From: Bos javanicus
Taxonomy: Eukaryota; Chordata; Mammalia; Artiodactyla; Bovidae
DNA: 64,000 nucleotides
Assembly: GCF_032452875.1 (NCBI RefSeq)
Contig: NC_083871.1
Location: 2,145,692-2,209,691 of the forward strand
Reading direction: 5' to 3'
The position numbers and the translations under genes are program-made. Positions 10,996 to 22,299 of this stretch are shown here, piece after piece (position 1 is the first letter of the stretch; the number at the start of each line of letters is the position of its first letter). The notes below the pieces were generated by a model, which was given only the letters and a program-made list of their open reading frames with translations, was not told the DNA's origin and did not search any database.

Positions 10996-12893
10996 AACTC
11001 AATTCAGTTCCATCACTCAGTCATGTCTGACTCTTTGTGACCCCATGAAACGCAGAACGCCAGGCCTCCCTGTCCATCACCAACACCCAGAGTTCACCCA
11101 AACCCATGTCCATCGAGTTGGTGATGCCACCCAACCATCTCATCCTCTGTCATCCCCATCTCCTCCTGCCCACAATCTTTCCCAGCATTAGGGTCTTTTC
11201 AAAGGAGTCAGCACTTAGAATCAGCTGGCCAAAGTTTCAGAGTTTCAGCTTCAACATCAGTCCTTCCAATGAACACCCAGGACTGATCTCCTTTAGGACG
11301 GACTGCTTGGATCTCCTTGCAGTCCAAGGGACTCTCAAGAGTCTTCTCCAACACTACAGTTCAAAAGCATCAATTATTTGGTGCTCAGCTTTATTCACAG
11401 TCCAAGTCTCACATCCATACATGACCACTGGAAAAGCCATAGCCTTGACTAGACGAACCTTTGTTGCAAAGTAATGTCTCTGCTTTTCAATATGCTATCT
11501 AGGTTGGTCATAACTTTCCTTCCAAGGAGTAAGCGTCTTTTGATTTCATGACTGCAATCACCATCTGCAGTGATTTTGGAGCCCCCCAAAATAGAGTCTG
11601 ACACTGTTTCCTCTGTTTCCCATCTATTTCCCATGAAGTGATGGGACCAGATTCCATGATCTTTGTTTTCTGAATGCTGAGCTTTAAGTCAACTTTTTCA
11701 CTCTCCTCTTTCACTTTCGTCAAGAGGCTCTTTAGTCCCTCTTCACTTTCTGCCATAAAGGTGGTGTCATCTGCATATCTGAGGTTATTGATATTTTTCC
11801 CGGCAATTTTGATACCAGCTTGTGCTTCTTCCAGCCCAGCGTTTCTCATGATGTACTCTGCATAGAAGTTAAATAAGCAGGGTGACAATATACAGCCTTG
11901 ACTTACTCCTTTTCCTATTTGGAACCAGTCTGTTGTTCCATGTCCAGTCCTAACTGTTGCTTCTTGACCTGCATACAAATTTCTCAAGAGGCAGATCAGG
12001 TGGTCTGGTATTCCCATGTCTTTCAGAATTTTCCACAGTTTATTGTGATCCACACAGTCAAAGGTTTTGGCATAGTCAGTAAAGCAGAAATAGATGTTTT
12101 TCTGGAACTCTCTTGCTTTTTCCATGATCCAGCAGATGTTGGCAATGTGCTCGCTCGTTCTTTTGGCTTTTCTAAAACCAGCTTGAACATCTGGAAGTTC
12201 ATGGTTCATGTATTGCTGAAACCCGGCTTGGAGAATTTTGAGTATTACTTTACTAGCGTGTGAAATGAGTGCAATTGTGTGGTAGTTTGAGCATTCTTTG
12301 GCATAGCCTTTCTTTGGGATTGGAATGAAAACTGACTTTTTCCAGACCTTCACTGCTGAGTTTTCCAAATTTTCTGGCATATTGAGTGCAGCACTTTCAC
12401 AGCATCATCTTTCAGGATTTGAAATAGCTCAACTGGAATTCCATCACCTCCACTAGCTTTGTTCCTAGTGATGCTTCCTAAGGCCCACTTGACTTCACAT
12501 TCCAGGATGTCTAGCTCTAGGTGAGTGATCATACCATCATGATTATCTTGGTTGTGAAGATCTTTTTTGTACTGTTCTTCTGTGTATTCTTGCCACCTCT
12601 TCTTAATATCTTCTGCTTCTGTTAGGTCCACACCATTTCTGTCCTTTATTGAGCCCATTTTGCATGAAATGTTCCCTTGGTATCTCTAATTTTCTTGAAA
12701 AGATCTCTAATCTTTCCCATTCTGTTTTTTTCCTCTATTTCTTTGCATTGATCACTGAGGAAGGCTTTCTTATCTCTTTTTGCTCTTCTTTGGAACTCTG
12801 CATTCAGATGTTTATATCTTTCCTTTTCTTCTTTGCTTTTCACTTCTCTTCTTTTCACAGCTATTTGTAAGGTCTCCCTAGACAGCCATTTTG
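10996..12893 (-). mobile_element. BovB copy, 1.9 kb, 5'-truncated
   Basis: Longest uninterrupted single-orientation BovB here. It runs from the 3' tail (caattcagttccatcactcag) through the whole RT to the linker between endonuclease and RT (frame 12646-12858, KSKEEKERYKHLNAEFQ). The right flank at 12894 is old L1 sequence. I saw no exact target duplication. Confidence 0.94.
11508..12380 (-). pseudogene. BovB reverse transcriptase, longest open copy in window
   Basis: 290 codons on the minus strand covering most of the RT domain. Visible in order are fingers segments (SVFIPIPKKG, residues 16-25; LISHASKVILKIL, 38-50), VQAGFRKAKRT (65-75), motif A FTDYAKTFDCVDH (100-112), motif B GVSQGCILSPCLFN (158-171) and motif C YADD (202-205). 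The usual glycine-arginine of GFRKGRGT is replaced (AKRT), and motif B has S for R. After ITSWEIDGK a frameshift produces a non-homologous tail (KQRKQCQTLFWG). The endonuclease is absent and the upstream linker is in another frame, so it cannot be autonomous. Confidence 0.85.
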
Positions 12894-13131
12894 TGATAAT
12901 ATGCTCTTATTTCCTTTTTAAGACTGATTGCACATTTTTTATTCATGATATTGGTAATTATAATTTTTCTAAGTTTTTCTCAAGCATTTTCACATGAGTC
13001 TATCCATTTTATTAATCTTTTCAAAGATTCAACTTTTCATTTGTTGATTTTTCCTGTTTGTCTTATTTTGATGTGTTTAATTTCTGATATTATATCTATT
13101 ATTTCATTTTTTCTACTTAATTTAAAGATTT
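12894..13131 (-). mobile_element. Old L1 ORF2 fragment (left part, split by BovB)
   Basis: Plus strand reads like the antisense of a mid-ORF2 L1 segment, including ttttattaatcttttcaaag. The matching continuation appears at 17925 (ggtttgatttgttcttttc). The 4.8 kb BovB structure at 13132-17920 therefore inserted into this L1. Highly diverged, so the family cannot be named. Confidence 0.55.
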
Positions 13132-15451
13132 CAATTCAGTTCAGTCACTCTGTCATGTTTGACTATTTGCAACCCCAGCAGCACTCCAGGCATCCTTGCC
13201 CATCACCAACCCTGGAGCTTACTCAAACTCAGGTATATTGAGTCAGTAATGCCATCCAACCCTCTCATTCTCTGTCATCTGCTTCTCCTCCCACCTTCAA
13301 TCTCTCCCATAATCAGGGTCTTTTCCAGGGAGTCAGGTTTTTGCATCTGGTGGCCAAAGTATTGGAGCTTCAGCATCATTCCTACCAATGAATATTCAGG
13401 ACTGATTTCCTTTAGGATTGACTGGTTGGGTCTCCTTGGTGTCAAAGGGACTCTCAAAAGTCTTCTCCAACACCACAATTCAAAGGCATCAATTATTAGT
13501 GCTCAGCTTTTTTTATATTCCAACTCTCACATCCATATGTGACTACTGGAAAAACCATGGCTTTGACTAGATTGACCTTTGTTGTTAAAATAATGTTTCT
13601 GCTTATTAGTATACTGCCTTGTTTGGTTATAAGTTTTCTTCCAAGGAGCAAGGATCTTTTAATTTCATGGCTGAAGTCATCATTTGCAGTGATTTTGGAG
13701 CCCAAAGAAATAAAGTCTCTCACTGTTTCTATTGTTTCCTTATCTATTTGCCATGAAGTGATGGGACCAGATGCCATGATCTTAGTTTTCTCAATGTTGA
13801 CTTTTAAGCCAACTTTTTCACTCTCCTCTTTCACTTTCATCAAGAGGCTCTTTAGTTCTTTGTTTTCTGCCATATGTGTGGTGTTATCTGCATATTTGAG
13901 GTTATTGACATTTCTCCCCACAATCTGATTTCAGTTTGTGTTCTATCCAGCCTAGCATTCCCCATGATGTACTCTGTATGTAAGTTAAATAATCATGGTG
14001 GCAATATGCAACTCTGATATACTCCTTTCCTGATTGGGAACCAGTCAGTTGTTCTATATCCTGTTCTAATTGTTGCTTCTTGACAGGCATACAGATTTCT
14101 CAGGAGGCAGGTCAGATGGTCAGTATTCCCTTCTCTTTAAGTATTTTCCACAGTTTGTTGTGATCCACAGTCAAAGGCTTTGGCATTAGTCAGTAAAGCA
14201 GAAGTAGATATTTTTCTGGAGCTCTCTTGCTTTTCTAACGATCCAATGGATGTTGGCAATTTAATCTCTGACTCCTCTGCCTTTTCTAAATATAGCTTTA
14301 ACATCTGGAACCTCATGGTTCATGTACTGTTAAAGCCTCGCTTGGAGAATTTTGACCCACACTTTCCTAGTGTGTGAGATAAGGTCAGTTGTGCAATATT
14401 ATGAACATACTTTTGCATTGCCTTTCTTTGGGTTTGGATGAAAACTGACCTTTTCCAGTCCTGTGGACACTGCTGAGTTTTCCAAATTTACTGGCATATT
14501 AAGTACAACATTTTAACAGCATCATCTTTTAGGATTTGAAAGAGATCAACTGGAATTCCATCATCTCCACTAACTGTGTTCCTAGTGATTCTTCCAAAGG
14601 CCCACTTGACTTCGCATTCCAGGATGTCTGGCTCTAGGTGAGTGATCACACCATCATAATTATCTGGGTCATGAAGATCTTTTCTGTATAATTCTTCTGT
14701 GTATTCTTGCCATCTCTTCTTAATATCTTCTGCTTCTGTTAAATCCATACCATTTCTGTCCTTTATTGTGCCCATTGTGCTGTGATTCATGGGATTGCAA
14801 AGAGTCAGACACGACTGAGCAACTGAACTGAACTGAACTGAACTTGCATGAAATGTTCCTTTGGTATCTCTAATTTTCTTGAAGAGATCTGTAGTCTTTC
14901 CCATTCTATTTCTTTCATTTGTTTCTTTGCATTAATCACTGAGGAAGGTTTTCTTATCTCTCCAAGCTATTCTTTGGAACTCTACATTCAAATGCCTGTA
15001 TCTTTCCTTTTCTCCTTTGCCTTTAGCTTCTCTTCTTTTCTGAGATATTTCTAAGGCTTCCTCAGAAAACCATTTTGCCTTGTCGCATTTCTTTTTCTTG
15101 GGGATGGTTTTGATCACTGCCTCCTGTTCAATGTCATGAACCTCTGTCCATAGTTCTTGAGGCACTCTATCTATCAGATTGAATCTTTTAAATCTGTTTG
15201 TCACGCCCACTGTATAATCGTAAGGGATTTAATATAGGTCATACATGAATGGTCTAGTGGTTTTCCCTACTTCCTTCAATTTAAGTCTGAATTTGACAAT
15301 AAAGAGTTCATGATCTGAGGCACAGTCATCTCCCAGTCTTGTTTTTGCTGATTATGTAGAGTTTCTCCATCTTTGGCTGCAAGGATATAGTCAATCTGAT
15401 TTTGGTATTGATCATCTGGTGATGTCTGTATGTAGAGTCTTCTCTTGTGTT
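13132..15451 (-). mobile_element. BovB 3' block of a near full-length 5'-inverted copy
   Basis: Minus-strand BovB from the 3' tail (tcaattcagttcagtcactc) through RT and linker to the endonuclease C-terminus (antisense of caacacaagagaagactc at about 15450). Open remnants lie at 13496-13921 (post-RT), 14488-14904 and 14932-15210 (linker). RT motif C is altered to YADNTT, so the polymerase site is damaged. At 15451 it meets, head to head, a plus-strand block starting at the element's 5' region. A 67-base BovB tail is inserted at 14777-14843. Confidence 0.92.
14777..14843 (+). mobile_element. Extremely short nested BovB 3' tail
   Basis: About 67 bases matching the last part of BovB (gtgctgtgattcatgg to an actgaactgaactgaac tail), in the opposite orientation to the surrounding BovB. 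They split its sequence between gcccat and ttgcatgaaatg. No duplication longer than a couple of bases is visible. It might instead be a Bov-A-type piece, since the two share this end. Confidence 0.8.
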
Positions 15452-15629
15452 GGTCCTGGTGGAGTAGACGGACGTGCACTTATCTTCTCCCGCAAGAACT
15501 CTAAAATTAAAACTTGCTGCTGAACAACTGTCCACAGGAGAATGTTGGATCCCACCAAAAAATGATACCTCATGTCCAGGGGCAAAAGAGATGCCACAGC
15601 AGGACGGTAGGAGGGGTGAAATTGCATTT

Positions 15630-16090
15630 AGAATCAAACCCCTCACCCACCAGAGGTGCTCAGAAGGCTCTAGCAAAGTTTTTGTACACCAGGACCCAGA
15701 GACCCCACAGAGACCTAGATAGAACTGTGTTTGAGTGTCTCCTGCAGAGGTACTGGTCATCAGTGGCCTGCTACAAGGGCAGGGGCTCTGGGTGCAGCAT
15801 ACTTGGATTTGGCATAAGCCCTCTTGGAGGAGGACACCATTGCCCTACCTCAGAGCCAGAAAAACTTACACAGACTCTTGGACAGCACAAACAAAACCTT
15901 GTGGGCGCCAGAACCCAAGATAAGGGAGCAGTGACCCCACAAAAATTTGACTCAGCCTTGTCCATGAGTGTCCAGGAGTCTCTGGTGGAGGTGTTGGTCG
16001 GCAGTTGCCTGCTGCACGGCCAGAGACACTGAGTGCAGCAGTGCATGTACAGGACCTTTTGAAGGAGGTACCTTATCTTCCTTATATTCA
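15630..16090 (+). repeat. Two diverged tandem monomers in the BovB 5' region
   Basis: The segment reads twice with a period near 235-240 bases. Paired landmarks are tttgagtgtctcctg (15730) with atgagtgtccagg (15963), gggtgcagca (15790) with gagtgcagca (16031), cttggaggagg (15823) with tgaaggaggta (16060), and agaccccacag (15700) with tgaccccacaa (15931). The order of landmarks is the same in both units. It resembles monomeric promoters of some LINEs, but no promoter function is shown here. Confidence 0.65.
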
Positions 16091-16179
16091 CCAGAGTTTG
16101 GCCTCAGATCAAACAACAGGGAGGGAATGCAGCCCTGCCTATCAACAGAAAATTGGATTAAAGATTTACTGAGCATGGC

Positions 16180-16941
16180 AGGGGGAAATATCCATAACTT
16201 CAGATATGCAGATGACACCACCCTTATGGGAGAAAGTGAAGAAGGACTAAAGAGCCTTTTGATGAAACTGAAAGAGGAGAGTAAAAAAGTTAGCTTAAAA
16301 CTCTACATTCAGAAAACTAAGATCATGGCATCTGGTCCCATCACTTCATGGCAAATAGATGGGGAAACAGTGGCTGACTTTATTTTTCTGGACTTCAAAA
16401 TCACTGCAGATGGTGATTGCAGCCTTGAAATTAAAAGACACTTACTCCTTGGAAGACAGCATATTAAAAATCAGAGACATTACTTTGCCAACAAAGGTCC
16501 GTGTAGTCAAAGCTATGTTTTTTCCAGTGGTCATATGCATGTGAGAGATGGACTATAAAGAAAGCTTAGTGCAGAATAATTGATGGTTTTGAACTATGGT
16601 GTTGGAGAAGACTCTTGAGAGGCCTGTGTACAGCAAGGAGATCCAACCAGTCCAGCCTAAAGGAGATCAGTCCTGGGTGTTCATTGGAAGGACTGATGTT
16701 GAAGCTGAAACTCCAATACTTTGGCCACCTGATGCGAAGATTTGACTCATTTGAAAAGACTTTGATGCTGGAAGAAGGGGACAATAGAGGATGAGATGAT
16801 TGAATGGCATCAACGACTCAATGGACATGAGTTTGGTTAAACCCCAGGAATTGGTGATCGACAGAGAGGCCTGGCATGCTGTGGTTCATGGGGTCAGGAA
16901 GAATTGGACATTACTGAGTGACTGGACTGAAATGAACTGAG
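16180..16941 (+). mobile_element. Nested BovB 3' piece with perfect target duplication
   Basis: 762-base plus-strand BovB beginning just before RT motif C (aaatatccataacttcagat) and ending in a gaactga-type tail. It is flanked by an exact 11-base duplication, ctgagcatggc (16169-16179 and 16942-16952), and interrupts the 5' region of the older BovB. The host sequence resumes on the far side without loss. The copy keeps YADDTT and KTKIMASGPITSWQ. A deletion after LLLGR removes part of the following segment, and a frameshift follows. Confidence 0.95.
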
Positions 16942-17924
16942 CTGAGCATGGCTCTGCCCATCAGAAATAGACCCCATTTTCACTTCAGTCACTCACTCCC
17001 ATCAGGAAAGTTCCATAAGCCTCTTATCCTTATCCCAGCAAAGGCAGACAGAATGAAACCCACAATCACTAAAAGGTAATGCAGCTGATCATATGGACCA
17101 CAGCCTTATCTAACTCAATGAAACTATGAGCCATGCCTTTTAGGGCCACCTAAGATAGACAGGTCATGGTGGAAAGTTCTGACAAAACGTGTTCCACTGG
17201 AGAAGATTATGGTAAGCCACATCAATATTCTTGCCTTGAGAACCCCATGAACAGTATGGAAAGGCAAAAAGATAGGACACTGAAAGATGAACTCTCCATG
17301 TTGGTAGGTGCCCAATAGGCTACTAGAGATCAGTCAAGAAATAACTCCAGAAAGAAAGAAGAGACAAAACAAAGCAAAAATAACACCTGTTGTGGATGTA
17401 AATGGTGATGGAAATAAAGTCCAGTGTTGTAAAGAACAATATTGCTCAGGACCTGGAATGTTAGGTTCATGAATCAAGGGAAATTGGAAGTGGTCAAACA
17501 GGAGATGGCAAGAGTGAACATTGACATTTGAGGAATCAGTGAACTAAAATGGAATGCAATGGGTTAATTTAACAAAGATGATGATTATATCTACCGCTGT
17601 TGGCAAGAATCCCTTAGAAGAAATAGAAATGCCTCATAGTCAACAAAAGAGTCTGAAATGCAGTACTTGGATTCAGTCTCCAAAATGACAGAATGATCTC
17701 TGTTGGTTTCCAAGACAAACCATTCAGTATCACAGTAATCAATGTTTATGCCCCGACCATTAATGCTGAAGAAGCTGAAGTTGAATGATTCTGTGAAGAC
17801 CTACAAGACCTTCAAGAACTAATATCCCAAAAAGATGCCCTTTTCATTATAGGTAGCTGTAATGCAAAAACAGGAAGGCAAGAGATACCTGGAATAACAG
17901 GCCAATTTCACCTTGGGAATACAA

Positions 17925-18000
17925 CTTTTAGGTTTGATTTGTTCTTTTCATTTTCTTAAGCTAGAACCTTAGATCATTGATTTAGAAGGTTATAATAGTT
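17925..18000 (-). mobile_element. Old L1 ORF2 fragment (right part)
   Basis: Continuation of the L1 antisense sequence broken at 13131 (ggtttgatttgttcttttc, then a degenerate segment). A degenerate direct repeat may mark the BovB insertion (aatttaaagattt at about 13120 against aacttttaggttt at about 17924, 9 of 13 alike). The end on this side is vague. Confidence 0.45.
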
Positions 18001-18974
18001 TTCAAATAAACGCTTTCCTATACTGACAACAAATTCACACACTGACAACTACTTTTTCTGGTTCTCAAAACTTTGAATATATTTTAATCTCAATTAAGCT
18101 ATATTTTGCACTTGAAATACAATTTGTTGTTTTAACAATAACTTATTTTATTAATGTTCCATTTTATATCTAGACATTTTGGCATTTTCTGCTTATATTT
18201 TTGTTGTTGTTGTTTACTACATCTATTAATGTCATTGAATTAATCTCTACCAATCTTATTTTCTCATCTCTATGATTTCCAGTGGTATCCCTGGTCCTGA
18301 GTCAAGGCTGAGGTCTCAGAATCTAGCCCTTCACTGAATTGGTAAATGCCTCTGAGGACAGCCACAGATGCACAACTCACAGATAAAAGAATTTTTCCTT
18401 CTGTAGAATTTTATTCCTGTTAGACTATGCTCCTTCTGAGGTTCTGTAATGCTTTTACATGTATGATTTCTGTAATTCATTCAACTTCTCTTGTATAAAT
18501 GAGGTCATTGACCTGCCATAGACTGTTGCAATATACTCATGTTTAAAAATTTAATACAGATTTTATGCTACTCCTGCTATCTTAAAAATTGTATATGTAA
18601 TCTAATTTTATAAGTTAAATGATAATGATATTCATGCATTTTTCTGTGATGCATGCCTTGAAATGATATAACCATGTTCATTCCTTTCATGGCAATAGAT
18701 TAAGTTCAGTTTGTAAAGAACATATAGTAAGAATATTGAATGAATTTATAGAACATGCTTACTTTTTATTTCTAGAAATCAATTTAAAGTTGCTATGATA
18801 CTATCTCCAAAATATATTGTTTCTTCATAGGCATGATCATTGATTGCATATTTTATCTACCTTTATACTTGTACTTGGTATAATATTGCAGTTTAAGGGA
18901 TGTTTATTACTCTTTTCAGCACTTCACTCAAGGGATTTGCTTTAGCCAAAGGCAATTAACATCCCATAGGGTCA
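18001..18974. other. Unassigned DNA
   Basis: Contains a short TTG-repeat near 18200 and AT-rich sequence. Nothing else recognised. Confidence 0.5.
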
Positions 18975-20026
18975 CTATGCCAAAGCCTTTGACTGTGTGG
19001 ATTAGAGATGGGAATACAGGACCACCTGATCTGCCTCCTAAAAGATCTGTATGCAGGTCAAGAAGCAACAGTTAGGACTGGACATGGAAAAACAGACTGG
19101 TTCCAAATTGGGAAAGAAGTACATGAAGACTGTATATTGTCACCCTGCTTATTTAACTTATATGCAGAGTACATCATGAGAAACGCTGGGCTGGATGAAG
19201 CACAATCTGGAATCAAAATTGTCAGGAGAAATATCAATAACCTCAAATATGCAGATGACACAACACTTATGGCAGAAAGCGAATAAAAGCTAAAGAGTCT
19301 CTTGATGAAAGTGAAAGAGGAGAGTGAAAATGTTAGCTTAAAACTCAACATTCAGAAAACTAAGATCATGGCATCCAGTCCAATCACTTTATGGCAAATT
19401 GATGAGGAAACAAGGGAAACAGTGAGAGACTTTACTTCTCTGGGCTCCAAAATCACTGCAGATGGTGACTGAAGTTATAAAATTAAAATATGCTTGCTCC
19501 TTGGAAGAAAAGTTTTGACCAACGTAGACAGCATATTAAAAAGCAGAGACATTACTTTGAAAACAAAAGTCTGTTTAGTTAAAGCTATGGTTTTCCCAGA
19601 AGTAATGTATGGATGTGAGAGTTGGACTGTAAAGAAAGCTGAGCACCAAATAATTGATGATTTTGAATTGTGGTGTTGGAGAAGGCTTTTGAGAGTTCCC
19701 TGGACTTCAAGGATACCCAACCAGTCAATCCTAAAGGAAATCAGTCCTGAATATTCATTGGAAAGACTGATGCTGAAGCTCCAATACTTTGGCCACCTGA
19801 TGCAAAGAACTGACCTGACTCCTTGGGAAAAACACTGATTATGGGAAAGATTGAAGGTGGAAGGAGAAGCAGATGTCAGAGTATGAGAGGGTTGGATGGC
19901 ATTACCAACTCGATGGATATGAGTTTGAGTAAGCTTTGGGAGTTGGTGATGGACAGGGAGGCCTTGCATGCTGCAGTCCATGGGGTCGCAAATACTTGGA
20001 CATGACTAAGTGACTGAACTGAACTG
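18975..20026 (+). mobile_element. BovB 3' end, 5'-truncated
   Basis: Plus-strand copy from RT motif A (atgccaaagcctttgactg) to the gactgaactgaactga tail. About 30 bases are missing after gtgtgga (the stretch encoding NKLWKIL). Frame 19008-19286 carries motif B altered to EVHEDCILSPCLFN, and YADDTT, then a stop after ESE. Frame 19494-19838 covers the C-terminal region including CESWTVKKAEH and FELWCWRRLLRVPW. A diverged duplication may flank it (catcccatagg at 18961 and catcacatgagg at 20032). Confidence 0.93.
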
Positions 20027-20863
20027 AGAATCATCACATGAGGATTGTTGTCTTTCAGTGTCTGTATCTGGAGGCCCCCTTATTACATGTACTGTGTGAT
20101 GGTTTGCTCCACTTGAACTATTCCATACCTTTAGATTTTCCTACATGAAGACTACTTCATTCCAAATTTTGTCTCTCATTATTGTATAAACATATAATCT
20201 CATCCCAAAGTTTCTTTTTAGTCCTGCCTTATTTTTTCATATCCCTCATAAATATGTTCATTTTCTCTCTGTTCACAGGTGTTATAACCTCACTTAAGAT
20301 GATAATTATTATCGTTTTACCAACATAAGGAGGTGTGGCTGTCAACAATTTTGAAGGGTGAGAAAGTGAAATTTCACCGTGCCTGTAGGCTAACAAAATC
20401 ACCAGCCAGACAGTTTCACACTGACACAGATTCCTGAATCAGAATCAAAGACTTCACCACTTAAGGTAAAAACAGTAGCTCGAGAATGAACATGATGGCT
20501 TGTGCCGCTTTCTGTCTTCCAAGAGAAACATGAAAGCCCATCTGGATCCTGCACACAGTGATCAGTGCTTCTATAGAGGACCACTGAGCTGGGGCTTCAC
20601 TACTTGGTAGTGAATGAAACCAATCCTGCTTTTTGTTTCCAAAATCCTTCAAGTTTGCTCACTGGAAACAAATCCTGAGAAGTGGTCCAGATCAAAAGTG
20701 ATAAGACCTTGATTTCTTGGAGTATAAATCAATAATGTGTGTATGTCCTTTAAGCCCCATGTGTTGGAAAAAGAGAAAATTAGAGAGGGGTGTATCCCTC
20801 AATGTACAGTTTGCTTTTCTATTTATCCTTGAAGGTGAAGATTTGGGGTATTAAAGGAGCATG
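20027..20863. other. Unassigned DNA
   Basis: A more balanced-composition patch at about 20330-20720 has short minus-strand frames with no recognisable domain. It could be an old LTR, but I could not match one. Confidence 0.45.
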
Positions 20864-20946
20864 TTCAGGATTTTCACCATGAGCATCTTCACTGAAAATG
20901 TCGTTGCCACATAACTAATTGGTCATAAGACAACTTTGCCATAAAA
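20864..20946 (+). repeat. Left terminal inverted repeat of the MULE-like relic
   Basis: Reads caggattttcaccatgagc, then gtcgttgcc, then ggtcataagacaactttgcc. Each block matches the reverse complement of the right end in the same order (cagaattttcagtcagc; attgttg; ggccttaaggcaattttgct), with small gaps. Confidence 0.65.
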
Positions 20947-21723
20947 GTTAATATAACTAGTTGAGAATTTGGTTTGACAGTTTGATTACAATTGGCTGAC
21001 AGTTTGGTTTCCTTTCTCCATTGACACAGTACTCCCATTTTTACATTACATAAATATTAATCCTCATATGATGGTCTATACTGTGTTGAGTTGATATGGT
21101 GGTCTTAAAATAGTGGCTGATTAGCCATGCATGTGAACTTGATCGAAAATACTATGATAATAGTATTTTATCTACTGAAAGTGTGAAATAGGAATGTGTA
21201 AAGTCAGACTTCGTATTGTACCAGAAAATAATAACATATCATTTTTCAAATTCCTTGGTGATCTGGAGACACAGAATTGAGGCCATATTACACATAGAAC
21301 TTTAGAACATTTATGAATTGACAAGTGACAAAGTTCCAAGAAGAGTGTAGAGACTTCACAACCTACCCGGTACAATGCTCAGCTTACAAATATGTATCCT
21401 AGAATTTGGAAACTGATACCTCTGTTGATGAAAAAAAGAATTTTGTATAGAAATGAAAGTGAGATGCTGAAGGATGAGATAGATATATCACACACAAAAA
21501 AATCATGAACAAAATCTTGGACAAACTTGGAAGACAAGTACTTTCATACAAATCACAAAATATAACAAAGTATTTGCACAGCATTGCCACGAATCTATAC
21601 ATATTTTGAATATATGAAAATATTTTGCATTTTGCAATAAATTATTTTAATTTTGTTATTCATTTCTCATGTTTTATGTTTATGTCTTTTTTAATATCCT
21701 TCTTTTATTTTTTGTTATTTTAT

Positions 21724-21834
21724 GTTTTACAGCAAAATTGCCTTAAGGCCAGTTTTGTTCAGCAAAAATGCTTGCAGTGAAAGTGCTTACAACAACAATG
21801 TCTATAGAAAAAATGCTGACTGAAAATTCTGAGA
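21724..21834 (-). repeat. Right terminal inverted repeat of the MULE-like relic
   Basis: Reads gttttacagcaaaattgcct at its inner edge and aatgctgactgaaaattctg at its outer edge. It is an imperfect inverted copy of the left end, with about 25 extra bases in the middle. Confidence 0.65.
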
Positions 21835-22299
21835 ACCTTGAAGGGCATCCTCATGGTATAAAGACAGACTAAGTAGTTTATCTCTGATTACAATGGCACA
21901 AGTAGTCAGGTAAAGACTCAAATCCAAACATTTCTTAATCCTTATCTTCTACTGTCTCCAGGAAGGGAGGAGGGGGGGAGTCTGAATAAGATATTGGAGT
22001 AAAAATAGAAATAAGGAAGCTAAAAAAAAAAAAAAAACCTCTTTAAATCATTAATTTTAACCCTAACTTTTACTACAATGTTACTTACTTTTTCCATATC
22101 CTTTCAAATTCCTGACAACATTTAACCTAGGCTGATTCCTCTCCCAGCAAAGAATCTAATATTATGACAATAGAAAATGTACTACCAACCTAATGTCATT
22201 CCCAAACAGCTTAGTAACTAACATGAACTATCGATAATCTACAATGTATATCAGCTTTGGATTTGTTACACCAAATTAATTTTATAGTGGTTTCTGGTG
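21835..22299. other. Unassigned DNA with A-run and G-rich patch
   Basis: Holds a G-rich stretch at about 21964-21980 and a 16-base A-run near 22022. No element could be tied to the A-run. Confidence 0.5.

Larger units (their letters stand above)
15452..17920 (+). mobile_element. BovB inverted 5' block with 5' region and endonuclease
   Basis: Plus-strand BovB starting at gtcctggtggagtagacgg, further 5' than any other copy in the window. It runs through a GC-richer 5' region (15452-17400) into a decayed endonuclease. The endonuclease motif segment ISELKW is encoded near 17530, preceded by an in-frame stop. GDWNAK has become GSCNAK near 17856, losing an expected catalytic Asp. It ends near 17920 (ggaataacaggccaattt), about 75 element bases before the point where the 3' block starts. 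A younger BovB (16180-16941) interrupts it. Confidence 0.85.
20864..21834 (+). mobile_element. MULE/MuDR-like DNA transposon relic with long inverted ends
   Basis: A roughly 970-base unit whose two ends are imperfect inverted copies of about 80-110 bases (see the two TIR entries). On the plus strand just inside the centre, a decayed frame near 21350-21450 reads VETSQPTRYNAQLTNMYPRI followed by WKLIPLLMKK. This resembles the C-terminal part of MULE transposases, where an N-x-V-E-x-x-H region is followed by a hP-x-IWK-hI segment. The rest of the transposase is missing, so this is an internally deleted copy. I saw no 9-base duplication. Long TIRs also fit a MULE. A different superfamily remains possible because the catalytic region is absent. 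Confidence 0.55.

Noticed and set aside
15514..16032. 172-codon frame in the BovB 5' region as a possible accessory protein
   Set aside because: It spans the tandem monomers. GC-richer sequence lengthens open frames, and I know of no BovB protein there.
19475..19981. 168-codon minus-strand frame starting MDCSMQGLPVHHQLPKLTQ
   Set aside because: Antisense shadow of the BovB C-terminal region. The same peptide recurs opposite every BovB 3' end.
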